Source: Polytrichum commune (lineage: Eukaryota; Streptophyta; Polytrichopsida; Polytrichales; Polytrichaceae). Taken from it: a stretch of DNA of 64,000 nt. The stretch spans positions 46,116,429 through 46,180,428 of the forward strand of contig OX485804.1 of the NCBI GenBank assembly GCA_950295325.1. The letters run 5' to 3'. Below are positions 10,280-23,078 of this stretch, one piece after another; the first letter of the stretch is position 1, and each line of letters begins with the position of its first letter. The notes below the pieces were generated by a model that was not told the DNA's origin, did not search any database, and saw only the letters and a program-made list of their open reading frames with translations. Both the position numbers and the translations under genes were made by a program.

Positions 10280-12467
10280 AGGGAAACATTTTGAGTGTAA
10301 ATTTTTTCTAATTGGAGATGCCAACACATGCAAAGAGATGTTCGTAGAGCCAGTTGTGGATCTTCAACTTTTGGAGAAATTTAATGTTGCAAATATTTGT
10401 TCATATTCGTTAAAACCAAGTACTTGCACCATTGTGAGTTCGCCAACCTTGAACCATTCCACAATGTGTTTGCGAAGCACCAGTGTCATAAATAGTGTGC
10501 ACCGTATTTTGGTCAAGGGTTTCAAACCCACGGGCTTTTGCATTGCGTCATTGCATGAGGCTTCATGGTCCCTTTGAACAATGAGTATTGGTGGTCTAGG
10601 CTTCCAAATCAAGCAACTGGGAAGAATAACCTCACCAACACGACACTCAAAGCAATAATAATTCCTAAGCACAGCAAAGTGCCCCTTACACAACTCATAT
10701 GCACATGGTTGCAACTTATGCCAAGGCATCCATAATGTTGGATGCAAAACGGATTGGACAACTTTGTGATTAAGGACTTGGTAGCCCCTGTATTCAAAAC
10801 ACACACAACATTATCTTAACCAAGAACTAGACTCACATAGATTGAATTAAATATAACACATATGCTGGAAATCGGAAATGGTTAGGGATTACACACCTTG
10901 GCAAAATGCCGTCACATTATCCACAATGTGGATGAAAGGCTCCAAACAAACTTTCTAGGTCCTTTCACTTGCATAAACGTGGGTAGCTTGGTGAGTGGAT
11001 GACCCACATCTGTATGATAGATGCTTAGGAGATGCATCCAAGCCATTTAAGGACCACCACATTCATGTCGAGTGTGGAAGGGCTCCCACACAAGGGAGAT
11101 AGTGCCATGAGACAAGTAATTAAGTCAAACATTTATTGGAAAGCATTCGAGCAAAAACTTGTGGCATGATCATAGTACAAATGATAAAGCTTCCTATAGC
11201 AAATTGTTACCACCACCAAGTAGTTACAAATAAGAAAAAATCCATATGTTGAGAAAATTTAACCAAGTGGTGGACAATTGTAAGAAGAGGCAAGAAACAT
11301 GACAATGTGACTGGTATAGACACATCAACCAATAGCTCAAAATAACCTTTTGCTACCTCACGTGATTGGTGGGTAGTGATGGAATCTTCAATGTCATTAT
11401 ACATTTTATGCACAAGAGTGCAAGATTTGTTCCTTACACATTTGAGTAGAGAGACTGTACTCATCCACCTAGTCTTCACGATTTTGATATTTTTCAAGTC
11501 TTGCATCTACATTAGCTCAATGTGCTTGGTAAATTCTATATGCCTCTTTGGACTCCTAGCGAAGTATTCGTGGATTTTTTTGAGAAAATTCTCAATCTTG
11601 TTGATCAATCTTTGACATCCAAATTGGTTTGATGGCTCATGCAATGCACCCCATGCAAATGGATTGTAATTATCTCCCGCAACATTTTTTGGACGCACAA
11701 ACAACCTCCCTGCCCCATCTGACATGACCACGACAACCACATTAGTTAGAATTAAAATCACCAGGTTCATTTCAATAAAAACTCATTGATACACAAAGAC
11801 ATATCAACATGATGATAGAGGCCTAACAAACCAATACGCATGCATTCAATATAAGCGTAAGGGAATCAACAATACATCAAGAGAGAAGCAAGCAAGAATA
11901 GGGAATTCGAAATCCATATTTTGAAAACTTAGTTTTTTTTCCCTTTTTTTTTAATGACAAAATCTTATGGAATACAAATGCACCCTTTTAGCAAAATGAC
12001 ACAATTTCTTTGCACAAGTCTTCCACTAAAACGCCTTTGTGGGTGGACATAGTGTCCATAATGCAAATGGCTAACCTAGAGGCAGATGAACCCACAATCA
12101 AGTGCCCTAGTGACACAAGTATTGGTTGCATGTAGAAGTTTTTCAAGGAGTAAGCATGAATGTTGATCCAACTATGGTTGTATGTTGTAGTTACTTCATC
12201 TATAATTATGGCTAGGTACTTCGTGGAAGCAAGATCCTCTTCTACCTTGCTCATAACTTGCACGAACATATCTTCAACTAACATCCACCATGATTTGTCA
12301 TCCCAATGTTTAACAATGTGGTGTAGCAATTCTAGGAATGAATATAAACACGTCTTGGCCTCGTACTCGAGCATAAGGTAGTCGTGTGGCAAGAGGTGGA
12401 AAACAATGGCGAATTGTTTGATCTTGGGAGCACATTCACCCTTAAAGGCAAGTTGCACTTGCACCAA
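10280..12467 (-). pseudogene. hAT transposase relic (DUF4371-like middle, dimerisation tail)
   Basis: Three colinear minus-strand blocks read as one transposase. Block 12,467-11,988 has the region LASTKYLAIIIDEVTTTYN typical of plant ZNF862-like hATs. Block 11,770-11,207 has KKIHEYFARSPKRHIEFTKH and IVKTRWMSTVSLL in one frame with a single TAG near 11,508. Block 10,804-10,280 has EWFKVGELTMVQVLG and IFATLNFSKS with a TGA soon after, like the GSVEDERTFSTL region of hAT C-termini. The gap 11,771-11,987 holds an A/T homopolymer and drifted coding. Several stops and frame changes make it inactive. The element ends were not found. Order and motifs are seen directly; the family is from recognition. 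Confidence 0.75.
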
Positions 12468-14680
12468 CCATCATGCCCACTGAACTCATGAATTTTGTTG
12501 GCATGCATTCACAAAGACATCCAATTGAAGCATGAAGAATAAGGCATTGCAAGCAAAAAGACTTAGAATTACGGATGCAATCAATCAACCTATTCCATCT
12601 CTTGTTGGTATAACATCTGGTAGCTATGAGATAGCTACATTCTTTCTAATGTAATACTCCCCTTTCTTCACATAAATTTGTAGCAAGTCTTTCTTCGCAT
12701 GTCGTTTCCTTGCATGTTTTCCAAGAGTAATGCTCTTAGGACTTATAGTCACAGGATACCCCACATGGATGTGCATATTATGCATTGAACCTTGTTAACA
12801 ACATTGTTGCATTCCTCTCAAATCATTTGAGCCCATGGATGTGCAAGAGCCCACGTACCTTGACATTTTATTGTAATATCATCACAATTTTAATTAATTA
12901 ATTAATTAATTTTTTGTTTCTTACTTGGAACCTTATCCCCCAAGTTAATAATCTCTACCACATCACATATCTAGGAGTCATAAGGGGATCGGATTGGAGT
13001 TGCCCTCCAAGTTGGATCAATTTGACAACAAGATTAGCTCGTGGATGGGTGCAATAACCGTCAACAATTACTTCGATGCTAGAGGAAGAAAACTCTAACT
13101 ACATGACCATCCTAGCGTGTTCCTCGTGGATGTAAAATCCAAAGAATTGAGATATCCCGAATTACAAATAACCACAAAATAAACCTGAAGAAATGTTTCC
13201 TTCTTTGCCTTGAATATGGCGATATGGCGATCAAATTGGATGGGGATGGGATCAAGACATAAGACCATGACATTCAAGACTCACCAACACCCACAAAACC
13301 ATATATGAGCATCCACAATAGCCAAATTGGAGCGCACACAAAAGCACAAAAAATTGACGCAATAGTGCGAAGAATGCAAAATAATGGCCTTATAAACCCA
13401 AATCACCCAATGCTCATAGAGTTGTTTTCAATGCATAAACCCATAAGGCAACAATACAAAGGCACCCAAAATGCATACACAAAAAAATACAACAAGGCAA
13501 TGCAATTTTCTTCAATAATACATGGATTAAGGTTAGAGATTCTCCCAATATCCATTGTGAACTGAATTTTGGTGTAGGTCAACCAACATAATTTGATCAT
13601 GACCAATCCTATTGCTTAATGTTTGAAGGAGCCAAGATTCACCAGGAGAATGCCATGCATCTACCAAGAATCTATCCCACTCTTTGCACTCATGTTTTGT
13701 TACATGATTCATAGTGGGAGTACACACTATATATCAATGAAAACCCCACTTCTAGTTCCCACCACCTCCTTGAATGTTGAGGAAACCTCCATTCAAGCAA
13801 AATCACTAACATAATTTTTGCACATTTAGCAAACTAAGCCTACATGTGAGTGAAATGGTGACCATAAAATCTAAAATGGAGGGCATAATGGATGCTACAG
13901 ATGTAGTAGTTGGCAAAATGAATAGACTTTGGCGATGTCACATCATGGTGCCCACCCATATGTTGGTTCTTGCATGGCTCGAGATGGTATTATTAAGAAG
14001 AAGGTGGGTTGATCACTTATGGTGCTAAGTGGCACCCCCTACCGTATGTAAGTCAACGAATAGGTTGGCAATTGTGTGGTGTAAAGGCAGTTATTTCCTA
14101 GTAGGATATCTTGTGACTCCTATTCCCATTTCGCAATGGGGCTACATTTCACCTCCAAAGAAAAGGTTGACGAGGACCTCCTTTGCAACCCTATACAAAT
14201 TTGCATGTGCCATAGTCAATGGTTGTCTCTACATCTTTGACATGCTTTGAGCATGGAGTAAATAAGTGGAAGGGCTCATGCTTTAAAATTTTTATGGCGC
14301 CAATGAGTGGGACAAGAACAATGTATCCGACCTTGTACCACCAAATGCTTAGGGTTACACATCCACCTCTTTGACTTGGGCCCCCACCACTTCTATCCAA
14401 GGTGAAAACGTAGTTGATTATATTGTAACATGTATCGTGTCTTTTTAAAGACGTTATGACCCAAAAATCAACATCAAATACTCCAAATTAGTTTTGGGGG
14501 ACCAATTTGAGATGAATTAATCACATATATAAGAGGTCGTATTATTATATCCCTTTTACCTCAGTAATAGTAGTAGGGCCCATATCAAATAGGTGGGCGC
14601 TTAGCCTTGGCCCCAACAAACAACTACAATATCAATGTTTTACCATATGATATATACAAGAACCATGGACATGCCCTAAC
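12468..14680. other. No gene seen; may hold upstream hAT remnants
   Basis: About 12,480-12,720 read on the minus strand could be further degraded transposase (NKRWNRLIDCIRNSKSF), but this is weak. A six-unit AATT run lies at about 12,890-12,913. Frames at 13,305-14,400 are short, overlap on both strands and show no domain. Confidence 0.35.
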
Positions 14681-14683
14681 TAA

Positions 14684-15177
14684 GGGCCACTTCACACACA
14701 AGACTGAGAGCCTGTGGCCAATACGCTTCAAGCACTCTCATTGGTGGAAAAGGCGGAGCTAGTCCAAGTTCGCTTCACACTACACACGAAGGACCAACAT
14801 AGTAAGTGAATGCAAGATTGATGTATATTCTGCATGGATTCCTACATGGTATCAAAACGAATCATGTTTCATGGTCACTTGGATTATTTTCAAAAACCAC
14901 CTCTAGGACCTAAACACAAGACCACGGTATCATGGCATTATGAGGTCTCACAACCGTTGATTTATTACATTTCATCATGTGTGAGGACCCCACATGAATA
15001 GAAATTCATCAAAATAGCTTTTGGTTGAGGGCTGGTCAAATATGACTTCACAATACACTTGAGGGACCGTGACCACACTACATGATTTTGGAAGTTTCTT
15101 GGGACGGCCTTTGGACACTTCTTTTGGGCTCTCACAATTTCATGGTCATGGCTCTTAGCTCATGTTAGAAGTGGCCC
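14684..15177 (+). mobile_element. PIF/Harbinger-like MITE, family H1 copy 1
   Basis: 494 bp with TIR GGGCCACTTCACACAC at the start and an inverted GTGGCCC end, flanked by TAA on both sides (14,681-14,683; 15,178-15,180). A 3-bp TNA duplication with GC-rich GGGCC termini is typical of PIF/Harbinger (Tourist) elements. It carries no transposase. Confidence 0.85.
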
Positions 15178-15196
15178 TAATTATATTTTTATCTCA

Positions 15197-15695
15197 AGCC
15201 CACTTCACACACAAGCCAAGAGCCGTGACAACAAAGTTGTGAGAGCCCAAAAGAAGTGTCCAAAGGCCGTCCCAAGACACCTTCAAAATCATGTAGTGTG
15301 GTCACGGGCCCTCAAGTGTAGTGTGAAGTCATATGTGACCATGCCCTCAAACAAATGCTATTTCAATGAATTTTTACACGTACGGGTCCTCACACCATGA
15401 TAAAATAGAATAAATCCACAGTTATGAACGTTCGGAGTACCATGGTCTCTTGGTTTTGTGTTAGGCCTACCTCCAAGAGGTGGTTTATGAAAATAACCCA
15501 AGTGACCATGAAACATGATACATTCGATGCCATTTAGGAATCCATGTAGACTTTACATCCATCTTGCATTCACTTACTCCGTTGGTCCCTCAAGCGTAGT
15601 GTGAAGCGAATTTGAACCAGCTCCGCCTTTTCCACCAATGAGAGTGCTTGAAGTGTAATGGTCACGGGCTCTCAGTCTCGTGTGTGAAGTGGCCC
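15197..15695 (-). mobile_element. PIF/Harbinger-like MITE, family H1 copy 2, inverted
   Basis: Near full-length copy in reverse orientation, only 19 bp after copy 1. Flanks are TCA on both sides (15,194-15,196; 15,696-15,698). Its outer left end is slightly mutated (AGCCCACTTCACACAC). Together with copy 1 it makes a ~1-kb head-to-head inverted repeat. Confidence 0.85.
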
Positions 15696-16043
15696 TCAGC
15701 CTGATCGGATCAAGCTTAAGCTTGGGGCAGACACAACAATTCTCATCAATGTGTTGCAAATAGGTTGAATCAAATTCAGCAATTATGTACATTTTGGTGA
15801 CCATGCTTGTGGTATGTTGACCCAATTTAGTTATGAGCACACTAAATTTATTTATGGCCAGGCACATCTAAATGTAAAGTGGGATGTTATGAACTGACTT
15901 AGGTGACCAGCTTCATCTGTTGAAGACATTATGGAACTTCTCCAAAGTCAATCATATATAGTGCCATTTCACACTACAGCCAAGGGTTTGATTTATTATT
16001 TTTGAGTACTAGTATTTAGAACTTTGAGTGTGGAACTTCACTT

Positions 16044-16078
16044 ATATATATATATATCTGTGTGTGTGTGTGTGTGAG
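16044..16078. repeat. (TA)n(TG)n microsatellite
   Basis: A TATATATATATAT run followed by about eight TG units, between two MITE copies. Confidence 0.9.
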
Positions 16079-16133
16079 TGAAAAGGCAGGCAGCCGGAGC
16101 CAATGCATCAACGGAGTAAAATACATGCACTAA

Positions 16134-16623
16134 GGGCCACTTCACACACGAGACTGAGAGCCCGTGACCAAGTACACTTCAAGCACTCGCATTGGTGGAA
16201 AAGGCGGAGCCGGTCCAAGTTCGCTTCACACTACTCTTGAGGGACTAACGGAGTATGTGAATGCAAGATGGATGTAAAGTCTACATGGATTCCTACATGG
16301 CATCAAATGGATCGTGTTTCACGGTCACTTGGACTATTTTCAAAAGCCACCTCTTGGAGGTAGACCTAACACAAAACCGGGAGACCATGGCACTCCTAAC
16401 GCTCATAACCGTTGGTTTATTCTATTTTATCATGTGTGAGGACCCGCATGAATAGAAATAACATTTGGTTGAGGGCCTGGTCACATATGACTTCACACTA
16501 CACTTGAGGGTCCGTGACCACACTACGTGATTTTGGAGGTGTGTTGGGACGGCCTTTGGACGCTTTCTTTTGGGCTCTCACAATCTCATGGTCACGGCCC
16601 TTGGCTCGTGTGTGAAGTGGCCC
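16134..16623 (+). mobile_element. PIF/Harbinger-like MITE, family H1 copy 3
   Basis: 490 bp, same orientation as copy 1. Starts GGGCCACTTCACACACGAGA and ends with the inverse TCGTGTGTGAAGTGGCCC. Flanked by TAA (16,131-16,133; 16,624-16,626). Ends and flanks are the cleanest of the family. Confidence 0.9.
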
Positions 16624-16626
16624 TAA

Positions 16627-17163
16627 GGGCACCCCCGAGTCTAAGCAAGTTAACAACTACTACAATATAGACTTCGTACCAAGATTTAACTTGGCATAAT
16701 AATCTTAAAAGTATGTCCTGAATCTACGTCAAATTCTTGGGCAAAAAATGATTTAAAGAGGTTAGCGGTGGGGTTGGGAGGTTGTCTTGGGTCGATTTCC
16801 AAGTCCCATGAGAGGTTAGGCACACGCATGCTAATATGGGTCATAAGCCAATAAGAAATAAGCATCGTTGTTTTGACATTGGGATTTTGGAGTATTTATT
16901 GCATAAATTTATGGTGGAAGGCCATGGCATACTCAATATAAATGTACTTGACGGTGGGCTTGAGTCCATAAAACACATGCTCTGATATTGAATATAAGTG
17001 GGTTGGCCACTGGTGGACCATGGTTTTTGTATGCACCACCTCTTTGAAATCCCATATAAAGTCAACAAGTTTGGTGGCAGAACTAGCGGGGATGCTTTAA
17101 GAAGATTGTGTGTGTGTTTTGAATGCACAACCAACTTATGTGATAAGTTTGATATGTTTTGGG
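16627..17163. other. No confident gene; open frame ends at a MITE
   Basis: A plus-strand frame from 16,998 (no ATG at its start, stop codon directly upstream) reads protein-like (HHLFEIPYKVNKFGGRTSG, CVCFECTTNLCDKFDMFW) up to the MITE at 17,164. An overlapping minus-strand frame is also open. I recognise neither. Confidence 0.25.
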
Positions 17164-17454
17164 GGGGCTCCCTAAATACCCCCGACGAGCGTTGCAGGTG
17201 TCAGGCTCGGAGGCCAGGTTCGGTGAGGTTTATTTTTCTGGCCCTCCCCGTTTTAGCCACTTGGTGATTTTTTTTGGTTTTTTTTTGGCTAAATTTGGGT
17301 CCTGCGGCCCCAAATTACCCTAGGGAGCCCCTTATGAGATCAAATAAGGCCCCACCCAATTAAAAAAATAGGGGGCATGTTTTATGCCAACCCTGCCACC
17401 CCCTCCCGAACCTAGCCTCCGAGCCACGCTCATCGGGGGTATTTAGGCAAATCC
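17164..17454. mobile_element. Mutator-like MITE, 291 bp, 9-bp duplication
   Basis: Inverted ends share CCTAAATACCCCCGA, followed by GGCTCGGAGG. Flanks are a perfect 9-bp duplication TGTTTTGGG (17,155-17,163; 17,455-17,463). The 9-bp length and long TIR point to a Mutator-like non-autonomous element. It is more GC-rich than its surroundings. Confidence 0.85.
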
Positions 17455-17479
17455 TGTTTTGGGAGTCTCACAACATCAT

Positions 17480-17745
17480 CCACCACATAGACGACGTGAT
17501 TGTCAACCCTCGAAGCCCTAGGGATTGAATCTTGTCCTACTAGGACGGGTGGGCCAAGCTAGCCTTTCATAGGTCAATTTGGCATTTAGGATGGCAAGTC
17601 CCATGCGCTTACCTTATTTCAGATCCTAAATTTATCTCAAAGTTTGAGAAATGGGAAGAGGAGGTCCCACAATTTGCACCCAACTTTCAAAATAGGCTCC
17701 AATGTACGACGGGCTAACGAGCTCTGCATAGAAAGTTTTCTCAGA
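17480..17745 (+). repeat. Dispersed repeat, pair with 27,623-27,815
   Basis: From 17,551 (AAGCTAGCC... CATAGG... GGATGGCAAGTC... CTTATTTCA) it matches 27,623-27,815 in the same orientation with moderate divergence. The left part contains CCTAGGGATTGAATC, which could be a degenerate pol III B box, so a tRNA-derived SINE is possible but unproven. Confidence 0.45.
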
Positions 17746-19684
17746 GAAGGATCAAACCTATGGTTTAAGTCTAATGTGTTGACTATGAGATTGTGAAGGC
17801 GTCTGAAACTCGCTTGAAGGCCATACCATGACCAAATGCTAAATCTTCACCACTCTATTCGTGTAGGCTATTTCAAGCAATAGAGTATAACAAAGCAATG
17901 GTTTTGAAAATTGAAGTATCATGATCTCCTAACATTGTGTTTGAACAACCTCTTTCAAGCATGCTTGACACAAAATCCAATACATCAATATGTTTGTGCG
18001 TGAATCCAAAGACAGGGTGTCTTCAAATGTCATGTGAACGTAAATCTTTGATGTATTCAATAAACATCTAAAAGAATACACATTATTAGTTTAAGGGTAT
18101 TTCATATTTTCCTTTAAAAACTGTCTGAGCCGTAAGCTCAACAACCTAACATTATTCAACTAAGTGACAAAGTTGTAATGGGACCGGGAATATGTCATGT
18201 AAGGTTCTAAATGCTTATTAGGAAGTATATTCAACTTTTAAAATGAATGAGATTCGGGTGAAGCATTGTCATTGACTATTATTAGAATGAAAACGATTGA
18301 TAGCATCGGAATAGTGTTATGAGCACAATGTTAAGTAAGAGCAAATTTTGGGAAGTTACTTGCGTGGATGGAGGCCTGCAAACTACTTCACTTTCGCACT
18401 CACACGACTGTTGATCCGCCCCATTGCATCGCTTTCAAAGATCCGGTAGAATTGGGCAACAACTTGATCTTATATTCGTGTCACATCAAGGACACCTTAC
18501 CAAGTCTTGAATCGGAGTCCTTTGCACTTATATAGGTATGTATAAACGTGTATATATTTGGAGTGGTATTTGGCAAGGCTCGTCGTACATAGTTAGATCG
18601 TACACTTAAAAGATGCGTGTGTGCTCAAAATTACAAACATTGTTAGCTAACACAATTTGGAGGGTGTAAGGTAGATGTGCCTTAGATGAATACTTTTTCC
18701 TCGATGCACTCACTTCTCGTAGGATATGAAACACACAACTAGTGCATGATAGTTAGGAAATCCAAACTGTGTTCGTAGTCAATCGCCTCCTTTAAACATA
18801 TGTCTCCTTATGTGATTGTTTGTAGAGAAAGAGAGTGTTCACTATGAGCATGTATCAGTTTTTAACATGTCAACTCCGTATCTGAAAATTGAGATGACGA
18901 TTGTTGATTGAGTGAGATAAGTTCTAATGTACCAATCAAATTTGGTGTGCGGAGTTGAAGAGTGCCTATGAGAGGGCTAGAACTTCATGACAAGTTTCTT
19001 TGTGAACCTAACATGGAGGACATCGTAATTACATTTGGAGAAAATACAAATAATATGAAGAAAACAACATTGTATACAGTAATCTACGAGTGTCACATTC
19101 AAAACAAATGTGAGTGTGAAGATATGGAGACTTTGGGAAATTTTCGATAGGTTGGTAGTCCCATGCTTTAGCACCTCGTTGTGTTAGGGTTTGGTGTACA
19201 AAATGCGATCATGCTCGGAGAGGTCAAGATGAGTTGCTATCACAAGCACACTTGCTCCAAAGTAGTTGGTGGGTCTTTACCGTGACATCATCGTCAAGTT
19301 AGAAAGTGTCACGTAATGGCAAGGCCGTACTAAGTACACTTGTTTCGTTGCAAGCCCTAACACCATTAGTACACTTATTATTTTCATTCAAACCCTAATA
19401 TTTGACGATGTCCACCATCAATGAGGTGCAAAGTGCTTTGCTCAAGATCTGGCAATCAACAAACCAGAGGGTTGTAAGTAGGACCCTATACACATCCTTT
19501 GGAATTTTAGTCCTACTTACATCTCATAACCTTATAATTGTCAATCTTACAATCTTAGGATCCTATAAATGTTAATCTTACAATTTCAAGGACCCTATAA
19601 ACAACCTTTGGAATTTTGGGGAGGCTAAGGGTGATTTAAAGTAGGGACCGGGTTCAAGAAACTTGGATTACACAACCCACCTTA
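17746..19684. other. No gene seen
   Basis: Anonymous DNA. About 18,555-18,650 carries an R1 block (GAGTGGTATTTGGCAAGGCT). About 18,715-18,760 (TAGGATATGAAACACACAAC) is an uninterrupted relative of the site hosting the small retroposon at 23,079. Confidence 0.5.
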
Positions 19685-20031
19685 GGGCCATTTTTGGACA
19701 CGAGACTTAAGGCATGTGACTATTGCATTCTAAGAACTGTGATTGGTTGAGAAGGTTGAGACTGTCCAAATTCTCTTCACAATAGAGGTGAAGGCCTAAG
19801 GGTCCAAAGAATTTATCATGAATAAAAAGTCTATAGGGATGTATTTGTGATAGACTATGGATAATGTTTCATGGTTTGTTGGAATTTGCATCACGCCCAC
19901 CTCCAAGAGGTAGGCCTGATCTGAATTCCGCCAGAGCATGTCAATTAAACAACTAGTACGGCCTTTGGATGAGAGTCAAGGGATCTCGTGATAAAATGGT
20001 CACAACCCTTGGCTCGTGTGTGAAGTGGCCC
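19685..20031 (+). mobile_element. Diverged relative of MITE family H1
   Basis: Starts after TTA with GGGCCATTTTTGGACACGAG and ends GGCTCGTGTGTGAAGTGGCCC-like, as in H1. The interior is shorter and diverged. Its central AATGTTTCATGGTTTGTTGG block recurs at 62,584-62,650. The right flank no longer shows TTA. Confidence 0.6.
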
Positions 20032-22181
20032 GCAATGGATCTCATGGTCGGACTCAAATTGGACCAAAATTTAGTGTTCAAAAATTGGGAGGAGTATTTT
20101 ATACGTTGGGGATTGTTGTTATTTAGCAAAGAACGATGTGTCTCATTACCGTCATTTCAGTTTTCTCATTCCTTGGATCTGGACTTCGTTTCTTTGGCCC
20201 TAGACCCCTAATGTAAAACCACTCCAACTTGGGATTGGGTTCATAATAGGCAAGGTCCAAGTTCCCCCAAAAATGAAATGGCATTCATATGGCGCCACTT
20301 TTCTCCCAAATCTCATCGGTTTTGATAGAAGGAAATCTATTCACCCAAGTTGAGAAGCCAAATAAGTTGGTTTATGTGACAATTTGATTTATAATAGCAT
20401 GACGTTGGGCATGTTAGAGGGCCTACGTACCATTGATAAAATTATGATGATACAAATTAGGGTTTTTTTGGTGGTATTTCAACCCTCTATTGTTTATACG
20501 TGATAATTTGCCTCCCACAATCTACGTTCTTTTCTTTTCCTTCCAACGCAACAACCACCAATTCTCATTCTTTGGGTAAAAATTTAAGCACACTTCCATG
20601 TGGATCAGGGGCAATCGTGTGTTGTCATTTGTGATTATGTAATTATGTAGTAGGGACTCTAACTAGGGAGGATATGATGAATTGGGGACATGATGGGTGG
20701 ACCTTGGGTTCAATGGCAAGGATTGAGATGGTTCTTTAGGGTTAGTTCGGAGTCTTTTCCTATAGGGTCCACGATACTTGTGTTTGGCATGCAATGTGAG
20801 CTCCTTTCTCTAAATACTAGGGGCTAGATTATCCATTTGCATGAAAGTGCATATATTTTGGAATGTAGAATTAACAAACTTCTATGTTTTATCCTTCTTT
20901 GGGGGGGGGGTGGCAATTGATCATATATCAACTTTGTTAGATGTTTAGTAAGTGAAAACAACTTAAGGTATGTGGGATCCTCAATCAAACAATAGTCTTA
21001 CATGGATGCAAATATATAGTTCAATAGTGGTGTATGACAAGGCTTGCAATTGAGAACATACATTGAAAAGACATGTGTTATGATGAGATTGGACTAGGCA
21101 TGTGCTCAAAATCAAAATATTATCGTAAGTTGAAAGTGAAGGAGGATCTACATATATGACCACTTGAAGAGAGAAATTAATCTTCGTTTCAATTCCCCAT
21201 AATTTTTACATATGAACTCCAATTTTAACACTTGAAAAATGACAAATTTCACGATACGCAACTGCTAATGTGAAATCGGAAGTGTTTGTTTAGAGGCCGG
21301 TATTTCCTTACATCGAGCAACTGGCACTATTAACCCTTAAAGGACAATGCAAGCCCCACGGGCTTGGTATTATTTTGGGAGAATCTTGTTCAAAACTTCT
21401 ACTCCATTGCACCAAATGGGGTTTTTAGAATGCCAAATCAAGCACCTTAGCAAGATCTATACTTCTTTAGAATAGAACCTATGTAAATTAATTGGTTAGT
21501 CATGCTTAAAATGAATTTTAAAAGATATTTTGGGTGTGGTATCGGGAAAGCATATGTCCTTTAAGAAGAACACTAAAACTTACGTTGATCGGACTCAGAA
21601 AAATGCTCTGAGGCCTCACATGTGGGAGTTCATCAAAGTCAAAGGAAAAGTTTACGGGACTTGACATTGGAGTCAAAGGCCGGGACTGTTCTTGAGAGTC
21701 GGGCCTTTGAAATTTGGGAAATGAATGAAGAAATTATTGGGTTTAAGGACGTAAAGTAAATGACCCCGACGAGTCCTTCAGTCCAAGCAAATTCATATGT
21801 TTTACATTGACCATGATATATGAGGTTTGTAAACTTAAAGTGTATGTAAAAAGTACATTCCTAACATAGATAATGAGTGACACCAACACAACTTCTTCAC
21901 ATTAAACCCAACACCCCATCTACCATATTAGTGTGTGAATTTGTTATGAATAACATAATATGTTTATTATATTGAAGTCAAACTAAATACCAATGCATTC
22001 AAAATGGCATACAGTAGCTCATTTCAAATTATTCCTCTTCAACAATTGTTGCATATTTAGGTATACTCAGGTTGGATTGCATAACATTATTCATATCCTT
22101 GATTGCGTATTGTGGGACCAAGTATTGGGCGAGCATAGTTCTTCTTTACTTTAGGGATTTCCGTTTATGGGTAGCACTCAG
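20032..22181. other. No gene seen
   Basis: Holds an R1 block at 20,985-21,130 and a 10-base G run at 20,901-20,910. The frame at 19,969-20,211 overlaps MITE sequence and is not a gene. Confidence 0.45.
20901..20910. repeat. Poly-G tract (10)
   Basis: Ten uninterrupted G in AT-rich context. Confidence 0.95.
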
Positions 22182-22272
22182 CACTAGTAAGAAAAGTGGG
22201 TCAACATGACACACCAATCTAACACAAAGTGTCCAGGATGACACTAACTAGTTGGTGTCATTCCTACTAGTG
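22182..22272. mobile_element. Miniature CACTA-ended element, 91 bp
   Basis: Starts CACTAGTAAGAAA and ends TTCCTACTAGTG. TGACACCAA-type motifs are inverted near each end. CACTAGTA followed by GAAA is a typical plant CACTA terminus. No clear 3-bp duplication remains. Confidence 0.6.
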
Positions 22273-22568
22273 TGGATTGTGTACTCTAGATTTTCCAACA
22301 ATCAACTTTATTCTATCAATTTCAAAAAATTGCAACCTTTTTCTTTGAACAGAGACCATCATCTAGCCACTTAGTAATGTTGTGTGCATAGTTATGTACA
22401 TTATAATTTAAAGCATTGTCCACATGGTTTTGAGCAACGAAACATTTTGGCAATTGCCATCCATGTGTGGAGTACTTTCATTATTATAGATCTTTTGATG
22501 CATTCAGTTTGTACATGAAGGTAAGTGGGCCTTAAACACACACTTTTAACTTTGCACCCAACTTCTTC

Positions 22569-23056
22569 AGACCTTGGACAACTGCAAAAAAAAACTATAG
22601 TTACCAACATTATTTTCAAAACATTTTAGGGAACAACTATAGTTAACTAGAAAATTCCAAGTATTATTGATTTATTAAAAATAATTGCCTCTTGATTTGC
22701 TTCAGTTGAGGGTCTTCAATATGCTCAAGCCACTGAGGATCATCAAGAAACGCCTTTATACAATCACTTACAGTGTTGGGCTCCGGAACAACCGCCATGT
22801 ACACCACCAACACAATAACACACTAGTGACACTACAACATTATAACAAAAAATCTGCGAATAGGTTGCGCTTATATTTAGTTAACTAGATATAACCATAG
22901 TTAACTAGAGTTTTTGGCAAACGGAATTTAGAACAACTATGGTCAACTATACTTTTTGTTAGGTCAAATCGCAAACAACTATAGTGTTGAAAGTCAACTA
23001 GTTACCTAATAGTTGAATTAGTTTGTTAGTTGGTTAGTTGGTTAGTTGTCCAAGCT
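22569..23056. mobile_element. TIR element with CTATAGTTAACT repeats, copy 1
   Basis: Ends AGACCTTGGACAACTG and, inverted, AGCTTGGACAACT. Both sub-ends carry repeats of ACAACTATAGTTAACTAG. Flanks share CTTCTTC. It has the same termini as 341-1,098 but a different subterminal repeat. The interior at 22,664-22,860 is shared with 24,373-24,545. Confidence 0.75.
22664..22798 (-). CDS. Short ORF inside MITE, 44 codons, unknown
   Basis: Starts ATG at 22,798 and reads MAVVPEPNTVSDCIKAF, then DDPQWLEHIEDPQLKQIK, before a TAA at 22,664. The same first 35 codons occur in the sister element with five visible codon differences. It could be a captured fragment of a host gene, as Mutator-type elements often carry. 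The family is not recognised and no expression evidence is visible. Confidence 0.3.
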   Translation of the reverse strand: MAVVPEPNTVSDCIKAFLDDPQWLEHIEDPQLKQIKRQLFLINQ

Positions 23057-23078
23057 TCTTCTTGTAGGATATGAAACA

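Noticed and set aside
10236-10577. 113-codon plus-strand open frame
   Set aside because: It overlaps the minus-strand hAT C-terminal block, which carries recognisable motifs; the plus frame is its shadow.
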